From Erysipelotrichaceae bacterium UBA3379 (GTDB taxonomy: Bacteria > Bacillota_I > Bacilli_A > Erysipelotrichales > Coprobacillaceae): a stretch of DNA of 47,622 bases. Shown here in pieces: positions 26,472 through 34,893 of this stretch. Both the position numbers and the translations under genes were made by a program. Position 1 is the stretch's first letter. Each line of letters starts with the position of its first letter. Where the stretch lies: contig DEPZ01000051.1 of the NCBI GenBank assembly GCA_002359025.1, positions 1-47,622 of the forward strand. Reading direction: 5' to 3'. The notes under the pieces are model-generated. The model did not search any database. It was not told the origin of the DNA and was given only the letters and a program-made list of their open reading frames with translations.

Positions 26472-27017
26472 ATGCAAAGAAAATATTTTTTGAAAACTGA
26501 TAGAATAGGTTTTTCAATATGGAATCAAGAGGATTTTGATAATGCCAAGGTGTTATGGGGTGATTTTGAAGTCACACGATATATTAGTTTGAATGGAATC
26601 TAGACTATAGAAGATATTAAGAATCGACTTCATACTGAAATGACTCATCAATCTTTATATCAAGTGCAGTATTGGCCTATTTTTGAATTGTCAACAAATG
26701 AATTGATAGGTTGTTGTGGTTTAAGGCCCTATAAAAAGAATGAATACGAAATAGGTTTTCATCTTAGACCAATGTTTTGGAACAAGGGTTACGCTACAGA
26801 GTCAGCAAAAGCTGTTATACAATATGCTTTTACAATATTAAAGGCCAAAAAGATTATTGCAGGTCATCATCCCCTGAATATAAAATCCCAACATGTTCTT
26901 AAAAAATTAGGATTTATATATATAGGTGATAAGTATTATGAACCAACGAAACTTTATCATCCCTCATATCAACTAGATAAATATCATTATTTTTGTAAGG
27001 GAAAGGGATTGAAGTAA
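26472..27017 (+). pseudogene. GNAT acetyltransferase interrupted by one in-frame TAG
   Basis: A reading frame starts at ATG 26472 with AGGTGA upstream. It meets TAG at 26601-26603 (codon 44) and continues in the same frame to a normal stop at 27017. Both halves belong to one RimJ/RimL-type N-acetyltransferase: WGDFEVTRYISLNGI before the stop, then TIEDIKNRL, IGCCGLRPY, YEIGFHLRPMFWNKGYATESA (acetyl-CoA binding) and QHVLKKLGF after. Only this one codon is damaged and no frameshift is present, so the lesion is recent, a sequencing error, or read through. A product beginning at Met 26640 would lack the first strand and helix of the fold. Confidence 0.8.
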
Positions 27018-27097
27018 GTTAAATAACAAAGTATTATTGTTGTAGAGTAGATGATAAGAAAAATATGTTTATGGCAGAGGAAAGGATAAGGATAATT

Positions 27098-27505
27098 ATG
27101 TGGAAATGTCCGCGATGTGGAAAAGAATTCAAAAGAGAAAATCAAAATCATTTTTGTGGAGAAAAGCCTAAAACAATTGATGAATATATTTTGTCTCAAG
27201 ATGAAGAGAAACAAGCAGATTTATATCTTGTCAGACAAACACTTCAAGAAGCGTTACCAGAGGCAAAAGAGTGTATTTCATGGGGTATGCCTACGTATAA
27301 GCAAAAACATAATATTATTCACTTTGCTGCAGCAAAAAAGCATATAGGACTTTATCCGGGTCCAGAAGCAGTACTCCATTTCAAAGAAGATTTAGAAGGT
27401 TATAGTGTCAATAAAGGCACAATACGTATTCCTTATGGAAAAGTGGATACAGATTTTATCACAAAATTAGCAAAATGGTGCCTAGAAACAGGGAATCATG
27501 CATAG
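27098..27505 (+). CDS. Zinc-ribbon / DUF1801 (YdhG-like) protein
   Basis: The 135-aa protein starts with a zinc-ribbon-like CPRCGKEF ... HFCG, then a DUF1801 fold. Typical DUF1801 features are ALPEAKECISWGMPTYKQ, IIHFAAAKKHIGLYPGPEAV and the C-terminal GTIRIPYGKVDTDFITKLAKW. The fold is related to frataxin-like and iron-handling proteins, but no activity is established. The frame is open to an ATG at 27065. The ATG at 27098 is preferred because AAGGA is well placed and MWKCPRCGKEF is the usual family start. A long terminator follows. Confidence 0.75.
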   Translation: MWKCPRCGKEFKRENQNHFCGEKPKTIDEYILSQDEEKQADLYLVRQTLQEALPEAKECISWGMPTYKQKHNIIHFAAAKKHIGLYPGPEAVLHFKEDLEGYSVNKGTIRIPYGKVDTDFITKLAKWCLETGNHA

Positions 27506-27523
27506 CATATAACATGATTATAT

Positions 27524-27558
27524 AAAATACCAGTAAACTTTAAGTTTACTGGTATTTT
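27524..27558 (+). terminator. Long bidirectional terminator between DUF1801 and yaaA
   Basis: A perfect 17-bp inverted repeat (27524-27540 with 27542-27558), A-rich on one side and T-rich on the other. It overlaps the end of the convergent yaaA gene. Confidence 0.85.
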
Positions 27559-28250
27559 ATAAATGCAATAGAATGATCATGGCTATAGTCTTCACTATAA
27601 TAATAACCATCTACTGTTAATGTTTTTAATTGATCGAGTGTTTTAATTTCATTTAATATCATTTGATTTAACATCATACCACGTGCTTTTTTCACTTTCG
27701 TAGATTGTCTTTTTAGTTTATCACCTTGTATTTCTATAAAGTCTATACAATAAAGATGGGGATGTTTCACCATATCTGAAAACTCTTTAGAAGCCAAAGA
27801 AATAATAAAATCTTCATCTTTAAAATACTGATATACAGGTGTATGCCAATATTCATAGAGATTAATCCCATGAGGTTTCATAGTCATATCTAAACGATAA
27901 AAATCTATACCTGTATTATAATGAAGAGGGCCATAATAGGCACTTAAGATAATAAGATGCTTATCAAGATAATCTAAATGTGATGAATAGTGATCGAGTT
28001 CTAATTGTTTAAAGACCATGCCTTGATAAAAAGAAAGAGCAGGTCGTTTTAAAGATGGTGTATGGTAATATTCATAGACTGTTTGGGATTGTTTGGAAGA
28101 AATCTTCATAAGAGAGGAAAGTTCTTCATCGTTATATTGTTGTAAGATATGATAAAGATAATCTGTTTGTTCTTTAAATTCGGAATCTTGGATAGTAAAA
28201 CCATAATCTCGATCTTTCATTGTTTTGCTTGGAGAAATAATAATTTTCAT
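27546..28250 (-). CDS. yaaA: YaaA family (UPF0246) peroxide-stress protein
   Basis: The 234-aa protein matches YaaA: KIIISPSKTM at the N-terminus, RPALSFYQGMVFKQL, ILSAYYGPLHYNTGIDFYRLDMTMK, and IEIQGDKLKRQSTKVKKARG near the C-terminus. In E. coli, YaaA limits free iron and DNA damage under peroxide and binds DNA with a helix-hairpin-helix-like element. The frame extends to a GTG at 28259, but GAGGTG is spaced for the ATG at 28250. It is not beside perR-rbr, and no Per box is evident at its start. Confidence 0.87.
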   Translation of the reverse strand: MKIIISPSKTMKDRDYGFTIQDSEFKEQTDYLYHILQQYNDEELSSLMKISSKQSQTVYEYYHTPSLKRPALSFYQGMVFKQLELDHYSSHLDYLDKHLIILSAYYGPLHYNTGIDFYRLDMTMKPHGINLYEYWHTPVYQYFKDEDFIISLASKEFSDMVKHPHLYCIDFIEIQGDKLKRQSTKVKKARGMMLNQMILNEIKTLDQLKTLTVDGYYYSEDYSHDHSIAFIKYQ

Positions 28251-28330
28251 AGTTTTCACCTCTTCAATATTATAAAGTAAAACTTAAAAAGAGAAAAGAA
28301 ATATGATATAATCACAAACGGGTGAAGAAA

Positions 28331-29314
28331 ATGAATACAATAATTATAAATAAAATACTTATGCACATGTTAGATTTCGAACATGCCAAAATATATCATT
28401 CTAAATCCTTTGTAGATTTAAATGAGACATCTATAGACTATTATCGTAAAAAAGTAGAAAAAGCTTTAAATTCTCCAGTGATGAAAGAATTAACTGTAGG
28501 TTCTTTACATGAAATGATGTTAAGAAGTGATAAAATGGTGGAAAGTGATGAAGAGTTTATTCACCAGTCATATGAAATTACAGATAAATTATTTGTGTTA
28601 GGTTCAGTCATACAGGATATGCCTAACAGCAATGTGTTATTTGTAGATTGTTATAAAAATGGAGAAAAATATTTAGCTATATTAAAACTTAATTATCGCA
28701 TGATTCCTATGAGTGTAGTAGAAGAAGGTGTTGTGCGTATTACAAAAAAACAAGTTCTACCAATGATGGGTTCAGCTGTTGATGAAGCTATTATTATTAA
28801 TCATGATAAAAAACAATTGTTCTTGATTGAAAAGAAATTTTTAATTGATGGCAAGAATGATTTTTATTTAAATCCGCAATGGATCAAAGGTGAAGAAAAA
28901 CTTAATGATAAGCAAAAATTCTCTACTATGAAAAAAGTCATTAAGAAGATGGATGATATATATAATGTTAATGATGGAAAAGCACTTCCATTAATGAAAC
29001 AAGAAATACAAGAAAGACTAGAAACAAACCAACCAGTAAAACCTTTAGAAATCGTTAAGAAAGTTCTTGAAAAAGATTATCAAGCACAAGAAGAAAGTGA
29101 AATCATGATGAAAGATTTAGGAATTAATGAAGAAGATAAGATAGAAACTGTCACTGGTGGTATGGAAACATGTAAACTTGTATTAGACAATGATATTGAA
29201 GTCAGTTTACCAATAGAAGAATATTTATCTGGTAGTCATATTGAAAAGAAAAAAGAAGATAATGGAAGTTATTCCATTATCCTAAAAGATATTACTGAAG
29301 TTGTAGTCAAATAG
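28331..29314 (+). CDS. Nucleoid-associated protein NdpA/YejK family
   Basis: The 327-aa cytosolic protein begins IIINKILMHMLDFEHAKIYHS and contains NVLFVDCYKNGEKYLAILKLNYR and AIIINHDKKQLFLIEKKFLIDG, the hallmark blocks of the 37-kDa nucleoid-associated family. E. coli YejK binds DNA and topoisomerases; Firmicute homologues are uncharacterised and sometimes lie next to mobile or defence genes. The frame extends to a GTG at 28322, but GGTGAAG is placed for the ATG at 28331. A TGA-TATAAT extended -10 lies near 28305. It is convergent with the 66-aa gene, 2 bp apart. Confidence 0.8.
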   Translation: MNTIIINKILMHMLDFEHAKIYHSKSFVDLNETSIDYYRKKVEKALNSPVMKELTVGSLHEMMLRSDKMVESDEEFIHQSYEITDKLFVLGSVIQDMPNSNVLFVDCYKNGEKYLAILKLNYRMIPMSVVEEGVVRITKKQVLPMMGSAVDEAIIINHDKKQLFLIEKKFLIDGKNDFYLNPQWIKGEEKLNDKQKFSTMKKVIKKMDDIYNVNDGKALPLMKQEIQERLETNQPVKPLEIVKKVLEKDYQAQEESEIMMKDLGINEEDKIETVTGGMETCKLVLDNDIEVSLPIEEYLSGSHIEKKKEDNGSYSIILKDITEVVVK

Positions 29315-29316
29315 TA

Positions 29317-29517
29317 TTATTTTATATGATTTTCATCTAAAGTAAGTTCAATATCACTTATAATCTGTATAAGATCTCTTTTTAATATTTCTAATGAGCC
29401 AATAGTGATTCCGTCCATACTATTTAAAACAACACCATCTATAAGATCAGTTGCTTGTGATAAACGTGTATGAATGTTATCGAGAAGCTCTATTATGTTA
29501 TGATGATTGTTTTCCAT
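29317..29517 (-). CDS. Small 66-aa protein of unknown function
   Basis: I do not recognise this protein. It is predicted almost entirely helical with heptad-like Leu/Ile spacing (IIELLDNIHTRLSQATDLIDGVV ... LEILKRDLIQIISDIELTL), which suggests a small coiled-coil or helical dimer. It is acidic and Cys-free. It is supported as a real gene by AAGGAG 7 nt before the ATG and by a near-consensus promoter (TTGAAT-N17-TATAAT) upstream. Almost the same promoter-bearing sequence recurs upstream of the divergent XRE regulator gene, so the pair may form one regulated unit. Confidence 0.7.
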   Translation of the reverse strand: MENNHHNIIELLDNIHTRLSQATDLIDGVVLNSMDGITIGSLEILKRDLIQIISDIELTLDENHIK

Positions 29518-29540
29518 ATACGTTCTCCTTCAAAGAGATA

Positions 29541-29569
29541 TTATAGTGATATCTTTCAGTATATTCAAT
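29541..29569 (-). promoter_or_regulatory. Promoter of the 66-aa gene, lying in repeat copy 1
   Basis: On the minus strand: TTGAAT (29568-29563), a 17-nt spacer, TATAAT (29545-29540 region). Most of it lies inside the 27-bp sequence repeated at 29651-29677, so any factor recognising the repeat would cover the promoter. Confidence 0.65.
29543..29569 (+). repeat. 27-bp direct repeat, copy 1 (operator candidate)
   Basis: A 27-bp sequence matches 29651-29677 at 25 of 27 positions, in the same orientation, 108 bp apart. Copy 1 contains the core promoter of the 66-aa gene. The half-sites GTGATAT and GTATATTCA give it weak dyad character. Confidence 0.75.
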
Positions 29570-29597
29570 ATATTTATATCATAGTTATGAATAATAG

Positions 29598-29628
29598 ACG
29601 AGAAAATGTTAAATTCTCGTTTTTTTAT
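29598..29628 (+). terminator. Plus-strand terminator hairpin in the gap between the 66-aa gene and xre
   Basis: ACGAGAA pairs with TTCTCGT across a 9-nt loop, followed by seven T. No plus-strand gene ends here, so it either insulates xre from upstream transcription or ends a short untranslated transcript. Confidence 0.6.
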
Positions 29629-29650
29629 TTCTATATATGTCAATAATGAT

Positions 29651-29677
29651 ATAGTGATATTTTTCGGTATATTCAAT
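29651..29677 (+). repeat. 27-bp direct repeat, copy 2, upstream of the XRE gene
   Basis: Second copy of the operator-like sequence, 44 bp before the xre ATG. Read on the minus strand it still shows TTGAAT-N17-TATATC, a weaker version of the promoter in copy 1. Confidence 0.75.
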
Positions 29678-29720
29678 TGACTCATAAAAAGAGATAATAA
29701 AACAAAGGACAGTGATAGAT

Positions 29721-29966
29721 ATGATTAGTTATAGACCTTTGTTTAGATTAATGAAACAAAAGGAAATTTCTTCATACAAACTGATAAAAGATAAAGTCAT
29801 AGATGCCAAAACAATGCATAATATAAGACTAGGTAAAGGAATTACAACTTATACTTTAGAAAAGTTATGTAGAGCATATAATTGTACTCCAAATGATATC
29901 ATTGAGTTTGTAGATGATCCTGTAAAAGATGATTGGAAAAATGTTTTTGAAGAGGATAATGAGTAG
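29721..29966 (+). CDS. Small XRE-family (Cro/CI-type) transcriptional regulator
   Basis: The 81-aa DNA-binding protein consists almost only of a Cro/CI helix-turn-helix: LFRLMKQKEISSYKLIKDKVIDAKTMHNIRLGKGITTYTLEKLCRAYNCTPNDIIEFV, with a short acidic tail. It matches the small stand-alone XRE regulators of Firmicutes. The frame is open to a GTG at 29712; ATG 29721 is chosen because the family normally starts MISYRPLF and AAAGGA lies upstream, though the spacing of 11-12 is long. The 27-bp repeat upstream, shared with the divergent small gene, is a likely operator. No toxin is recognised beside it. Confidence 0.83.
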   Translation: MISYRPLFRLMKQKEISSYKLIKDKVIDAKTMHNIRLGKGITTYTLEKLCRAYNCTPNDIIEFVDDPVKDDWKNVFEEDNE

Positions 29967-30052
29967 TAGAGGGTTATTGTGATAATCCTTTTTTGTTTGG
30001 CTATTTTTATATGTATGCTAAGAATATTGATGATTTTTTGAGAAAAATCATG

Positions 30053-30058
30053 TATAAT
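30053..30058 (+). promoter_or_regulatory. -10 box of the glgB promoter
   Basis: TATAAT 25 bp before the glgB start, preceded by the inverted repeat TGATTTTT-TGAG-AAAAATCA that spans the spacer. A -35 is poor (TTGATG with a 19-nt spacer). Confidence 0.4.
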
Positions 30059-30082
30059 ATATTCTATGAAAGGGGTTTAATT

Positions 30083-31951
30083 ATGGCTAAATTAGATAAT
30101 TTTTTAATCCAGCTTTTCCATGAAGGAAACTGCTTAGAAATGTATAAAGTTTTTGGAGCCCATTTCACAGAAGAAAATCAACAAAAAGGGGTACGTTTTA
30201 CAGTTTATGCACCTCATGCATTAAATGTACAGGTTGTTGGTGATTTTAATGATTGGGACGGGGAAGAGTTCTACATGGAAAAATATACTGATGGTGGTAT
30301 ATATACATTGTTTATTCCTAAGGTAAAACAATATGATAAATATAAATATCGTATTGAAACACCTAGTGGAGCATGGGTGGATCGTGCAGATCCATATGCG
30401 TTTTTCAGTGAACTAAGACCAGGGACTGCATCTAAAGTTTATAAGATGGATGGCTATCGCTGGGCAGATAAACGTTGGTTGAATAAACGTACAAAGAATT
30501 TTGACAAGATTTTAAATATCTATGAAGTGAATATTGGATCTTGGAAAATGAAGAAAGATTTCACTGATGAAGAAGATGGTGAATACTATAGTTATGATGA
30601 GATGATTGATCAACTTATTCCATACGTTGTAGAAAATGGGTATTCACATATTGAGTTGATGCCTCTTACTGAATTTCCTTTTGATGGTTCATGGGGATAT
30701 CAAGCAACAGGGTATTTTAGTGCTACAAGTCGCTATGGAAACCCAAAACAATTGATGAATTTTATTAACGCATGTCATAAAAATAACATTGGTGTGATTA
30801 TGGACTTTGTGCCTGCACATTTTGTGAAAGATGGACATGGACTTTATCAATTTGATGGTGGATATGTTTATGAATATCCTGATATTAATTTGAGATATAC
30901 AGAATGGGATAGCTGTTATTTTGATTTGGGTAGAGAAGAAGTGAGAAGCTTTTTGATGTCATCTGTTCATTTCTGGGCGACTTATTTCCATATTGATGGT
31001 ATTCGTTTTGATGCAATCAGTAATTTAATTTATTGGAAAGGGAATAAAGAAAGAGGAGTGAATGATGGCGCTATTGAGTTTATGAAACGTATGAACTCAC
31101 ATATGAATGGTTTATTTCCAGGAGTTATGCTGATAGCGGAAGATTCTACTGATTATCCAATGGTTACAACTGCGCCACAATCAGGAGGATTAGGTTTTGA
31201 TTATAAATGGGATTTAGGTTGGATGAATGATACACTTTCATATTTCAAAAAAGATCCTATCTATCGTCAATATCCAGATGTGCACAATAAATTAACTTTT
31301 TCTATGATGTATTTTTATAGAGAAAATTATATTTTGCCATTCTCTCATGATGAGGTTGTTCATAGTAAAGGGACAATCTTAGATAAGATGTGGGGAGATA
31401 ATGATCAAAAATTTGCACAATGTAAAGCATTATATCTCTATATGATGACACATCCAGGAAAGAAATTAAATTTTATGGGGAATGAACTAGGAGAATATAA
31501 AGAATGGGACGAAAAGAAAGCTCTTGGTTGGAATATTTTAAAATATCCGCAACATGATTCATTCCATAGATATATACATGATTTAAATCATATGATTATC
31601 AATCACCCTGCACTCTATCAATATGATTATTATCCAGAAGGATTTGAATGGTTAGTGGTAGATGATTGTCAACAAAGTGTCTTTGCATATGCAAGATATG
31701 CACCAAATGGTGAAGTTTTGATTTGTGTGATGAATTTTGTTGGAAATAAACACACAAATTATCGTATACCTGTACCAAAAGCAGGAACTTATAAAGAAAT
31801 TATCAATAGTGATACAGATTATTATACAGGTAGTCATTTTATAAATAAAAGAGCAATTCGTTCTAAAAAAATTCCAGCTGTTAATAAAGAAGATTCTATT
31901 GGGGTCAATATTGCACCATTTTCAGCTATGATATTTGAATTGAAAAAATAG
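30083..31951 (+). CDS. glgB: 1,4-alpha-glucan branching enzyme
   Basis: The 622-aa GH13 enzyme introduces alpha-1,6 branches into glycogen. The N-terminal CBM48 domain (VRFTVYAPHALNVQVVGDFNDWDG) leads to the GH13 barrel with ELMPLTEFPFDGSWGYQATGYF, MDFVPAHF, GIRFDAISN (nucleophile D310), LIAEDSTD (acid/base E353) and LPFSHDEVVH. The C-terminal beta domain is complete. An in-frame ATG exists at 29993, but it lies upstream of the -10 box; the ATG at 30083 has AAAGGGG 7 nt upstream. First of three glycogen genes. Glycogen synthase and ADP-glucose pyrophosphorylase are not in the window. Confidence 0.95.
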   Translation: MAKLDNFLIQLFHEGNCLEMYKVFGAHFTEENQQKGVRFTVYAPHALNVQVVGDFNDWDGEEFYMEKYTDGGIYTLFIPKVKQYDKYKYRIETPSGAWVDRADPYAFFSELRPGTASKVYKMDGYRWADKRWLNKRTKNFDKILNIYEVNIGSWKMKKDFTDEEDGEYYSYDEMIDQLIPYVVENGYSHIELMPLTEFPFDGSWGYQATGYFSATSRYGNPKQLMNFINACHKNNIGVIMDFVPAHFVKDGHGLYQFDGGYVYEYPDINLRYTEWDSCYFDLGREEVRSFLMSSVHFWATYFHIDGIRFDAISNLIYWKGNKERGVNDGAIEFMKRMNSHMNGLFPGVMLIAEDSTDYPMVTTAPQSGGLGFDYKWDLGWMNDTLSYFKKDPIYRQYPDVHNKLTFSMMYFYRENYILPFSHDEVVHSKGTILDKMWGDNDQKFAQCKALYLYMMTHPGKKLNFMGNELGEYKEWDEKKALGWNILKYPQHDSFHRYIHDLNHMIINHPALYQYDYYPEGFEWLVVDDCQQSVFAYARYAPNGEVLICVMNFVGNKHTNYRIPVPKAGTYKEIINSDTDYYTGSHFINKRAIRSKKIPAVNKEDSIGVNIAPFSAMIFELKK

Positions 31952-32375
31952 ATTTTCTATAATTTCTCGCTATATCTCTATCTTGTTAGTCTATGTCATA
32001 TAAAGATTTTTTAAGTCTAAAATCTAGAAAGATACATAAAATAAAGTCAAGAGATAAGAGAAATAAAGAAGGTTCTATAACATCACAAAGATAAAAAACT
32101 ATGAGCAAATACAGATTTTGATTAAATTCGAAAACCTAAAAAGAAAGGAGTAGCTACTCAACACAATATCTATATAATAAGCTTCATGTCAACATGTTAT
32201 ATATGCATATAAGTTTTATAAGTCAAAACTTTGAGCTTTAAAAATTGTGAAAGAGAAGTCAAACTTGTAGTGGATATTATCTAGCAACATGTATACAAGT
32301 AGCTTAAGAGTCATAAAAGTCGATAGAGCGAAATATACTCAAAGAAGATATATTTTGAGTAGCAAAAATAAGAAG
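31952..32375 (+). other. 424-bp gene-free region between glgB and glgP
   Basis: There is no convincing gene or terminator here. It contains the palindrome GAGTAGCTACTC (32148-32159) behind AAAGGA, a stem AAGTTTT/AAAACTT near 32210-32235, and ACTCAAA/TTTGAGT (32337-32343 with 32354-32360) about 16 nt before the glgP start. It is frame-broken everywhere and looks either like a long structured leader or decayed DNA. The glgP frame is open back to an ATG at 32289, but that codon has no ribosome site. Confidence 0.5.
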
Positions 32376-34772
32376 ATGTTTAAAACTAAGGAAGAATTTA
32401 AATATGAATTTTCAAGAAGAATTATAGAGTCTTACGGCAGAACTGTTGAAGAATCACATATTACTGAAAAATTTATGGTTCTTGAAACAATGGTCAGAGA
32501 TTATGCTTCAGTCAACTGGGCAATGACAAAAATGGCAACACGCACAAATTACCAAAAACAAGTTCATTATTTTTCAATGGAATTTCTAATTGGAAGACTA
32601 TTGGTTAATAATATGATGAATTTAGGTATTTATGATATTGCTAAGGAAGGTCTTGCTGATTATGGAATCAATATTCATGAATTGGAAGAGTTAGAATCAG
32701 ATGCTGGACTTGGAAATGGAGGGCTTGGAAGATTAGCTGCTTGCTTTATGGACTCTCTAGCATCACTTTCATATCCTGCATTTGGAAATACAATACGTTA
32801 TGAATATGGTTTATTTAAACAAAAAATTGAAAATGGATACCAAGTAGAAGTTCCTGATCAATGGTTAAAACTTGGGAATATGTGGGAAGTTAGAAAACCA
32901 AAACACGCTGTTGATGTTAAATTCTGGGGACATGTTGTATGGAATGAAGAAACTGGTAAATGGGAACATGTAGATGCAGAATGTATTCGAGCAGTACCTT
33001 ATGATATGCCAATTGTAGGAAACGATACAACTGTCACAAACACTTTACGTTTATGGCATGCAGAACCTAGTGATCAAATTCCATCTAATAAAGATTTTAG
33101 ACAATATGCTCAAGAAGTAAGAGATATCTGTCAAAACTTATATCCTGATGATTCTACACTTGCAGGAAGAACTCTACGTTTAAAACAACAATATTTCTTT
33201 GTATCAGCTGGAGTTCGTGCAATTGTGAAAGCTCACTTAAGAATTTATCCATCACTTAATAATTTCCATGAAAAGAATGTTATTCAATTGAATGATACAC
33301 ATCCTGTATTGGTTATTCCTGAATTAATGAGAATATTAATTGATGAATATGATATGGATTGGGATGAAGCATGGCATATTACTTCACATACTTGTGCATA
33401 TACAAATCATACAATTCTTGCTGAAGCATTAGAAAAATGGCCTGTATCAACAATGCAAGCATTATTACCACGTATTTATCAAATTATTGAAGAAATTAAT
33501 AGACGTTTTATTGGATTTGTAAAACAAGCAAGCGATAATGATGATGATTTATTATATCGTGTTATGATTATTAGAGATGGTCAAGTGCATATGGCTCATC
33601 TTGCGATTGTAGGAAGCTTTAGTGTTAATGGTGTTGCAAGATTGCATACACAAATTTTAAAAGAACAAGAAATGAGTGACTTCCATTTCTTATATCCTAA
33701 AAAGTTTAATAATAAAACAAATGGTATTACACATAGAAGATGGTTGGCATATTCAAATCCAGAATTATCAACATTAATTAATGAAACAATTGGTAATGAT
33801 TGGATGAAACATCCAGAACAATTAGAAAAATTATTAGAATATGCTGATGATTCTATTATTCAAGGAAAATTCTATAATGTTAAACAACAAAGAAAACAAA
33901 TTCTAGCTGATTATATATATAAACACAATGGAATTAAAGTTGATGTCAACAGTATCTTTGATATTCAAGTAAAAAGATTACATGCTTATAAACGTCAATT
34001 ATTAAATATTATGCATGTGATTTACTTATATCAAGAAATGAAATCAAATCCAGATTTTAGAATTTATCCAAGAACATTTATCTTTGGAGCAAAAGCAGCA
34101 CCAGCATATTATTTTGCAAAGAAAGTTATTAAATTAATTAATAGTGTTGGTGAAGTTGTTAATAATGATCCAGAAACAAATAAATATTTAAAAGTTGTAT
34201 TTATTGAAAATTATGGAGTGACTATTGCTGAAAAAATCATGCCTGCTGCAGATGTATCTGAACAAATTTCAACAGCTGGTAAAGAAGCAAGTGGTACTGG
34301 TAATATGAAGTTTATGATGAATGGTGCAGTGACTTTAGGAACACTCGATGGAGCCAATGTTGAAATTGCTGAACGTGTTGGTGATGACAATATTATCATC
34401 TTTGGTTTAAAGGATAATGAAGTGAATGATTTAAGATATAGTGGTCATTATAATGCATGGGATTATTATAATAATAATCCACATATTAAACGTGTTGTTG
34501 ATTCATTAGTAGATGGAACATTCCATGAATCAAGAGAAGAATTTAGAATGATCTTTGATGAGTTAATGAACAGAAATGATGAATACTTCTTATTTGCTGA
34601 TTTTGAAGAATATGTACAAGCTCAACAAAAAGTCGATGAGTTATATCAAAATCGTTCAAAATGGAGTGAAATGTGTTTAACAAACATTGCTAAATCTGGT
34701 TACTTTTCTTCTGATAGAACTATTGAAGATTATGTTAAGGATATTTGGAAATTAGAAAGAGTAAAAAGATAG
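32376..34772 (+). CDS. glgP: Glycogen/maltodextrin phosphorylase
   Basis: The 798-aa PLP enzyme releases glucose 1-phosphate from alpha-1,4-glucan ends. The family blocks are VHYFSMEFLIGRLL, DAGLGNGGLGRLAACFMDSLASL, QLNDTHPVLVIPELMRIL, NGITHRRWL and KRLHAYKRQLLN. EASGTGNMKFMMNGAVTLGTLDGANVEI carries the cofactor Lys at residue 645. The length is that of bacterial GlgP. The start is uncertain: ATG 32376 gives the usual N-terminus but has only a weak AGAAG ribosome site, with a hairpin just upstream. A strong terminator follows. It works with GlgB structures and the pullulanase in glycogen breakdown. Confidence 0.93.
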   Translation: MFKTKEEFKYEFSRRIIESYGRTVEESHITEKFMVLETMVRDYASVNWAMTKMATRTNYQKQVHYFSMEFLIGRLLVNNMMNLGIYDIAKEGLADYGINIHELEELESDAGLGNGGLGRLAACFMDSLASLSYPAFGNTIRYEYGLFKQKIENGYQVEVPDQWLKLGNMWEVRKPKHAVDVKFWGHVVWNEETGKWEHVDAECIRAVPYDMPIVGNDTTVTNTLRLWHAEPSDQIPSNKDFRQYAQEVRDICQNLYPDDSTLAGRTLRLKQQYFFVSAGVRAIVKAHLRIYPSLNNFHEKNVIQLNDTHPVLVIPELMRILIDEYDMDWDEAWHITSHTCAYTNHTILAEALEKWPVSTMQALLPRIYQIIEEINRRFIGFVKQASDNDDDLLYRVMIIRDGQVHMAHLAIVGSFSVNGVARLHTQILKEQEMSDFHFLYPKKFNNKTNGITHRRWLAYSNPELSTLINETIGNDWMKHPEQLEKLLEYADDSIIQGKFYNVKQQRKQILADYIYKHNGIKVDVNSIFDIQVKRLHAYKRQLLNIMHVIYLYQEMKSNPDFRIYPRTFIFGAKAAPAYYFAKKVIKLINSVGEVVNNDPETNKYLKVVFIENYGVTIAEKIMPAADVSEQISTAGKEASGTGNMKFMMNGAVTLGTLDGANVEIAERVGDDNIIIFGLKDNEVNDLRYSGHYNAWDYYNNNPHIKRVVDSLVDGTFHESREEFRMIFDELMNRNDEYFLFADFEEYVQAQQKVDELYQNRSKWSEMCLTNIAKSGYFSSDRTIEDYVKDIWKLERVKR

Positions 34773-34778
34773 AAAGAC

Positions 34779-34807
34779 AAATACAAGTTCTTTAAGAACT
34801 TGTATTT
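34779..34807 (+). terminator. Terminator of glgP
   Basis: A perfect 14-bp inverted repeat (34779-34792 with 34794-34807) followed by T-rich sequence. Confidence 0.85.
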
Positions 34808-34817
34808 TCTACTTTGT

Positions 34818-34847
34818 TATCATAGTTTTTCGTATATAACTATGATA
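34818..34847 (+). promoter_or_regulatory. Inverted repeat, operator candidate upstream of pulA
   Basis: TATCATAGTT and AACTATGATA form a perfect 10-bp inverted repeat with a 10-nt spacer. Its right arm runs into the -10 candidate TATACT (34846-34851), about 43 bp before the pulA ATG. It lacks a T-run and is not a terminator. The regulator is unknown. Confidence 0.6.
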
Positions 34848-34893
34848 TACTTTGATTAAATAGGTGTTGTTAGCTAGAGAAAGGGTGAGCTAT

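Noticed and set aside
29317..29966. Classical toxin-antitoxin pair
   Set aside because: The two genes are divergent and the 66-aa protein matches no toxin family I recognise. Kept only as a regulated small-gene unit.
29993..30082. Upstream in-frame ATG of glgB
   Set aside because: The segment encodes no branching-enzyme sequence, lies over the -10 box, and has no ribosome site, unlike the ATG at 30083.
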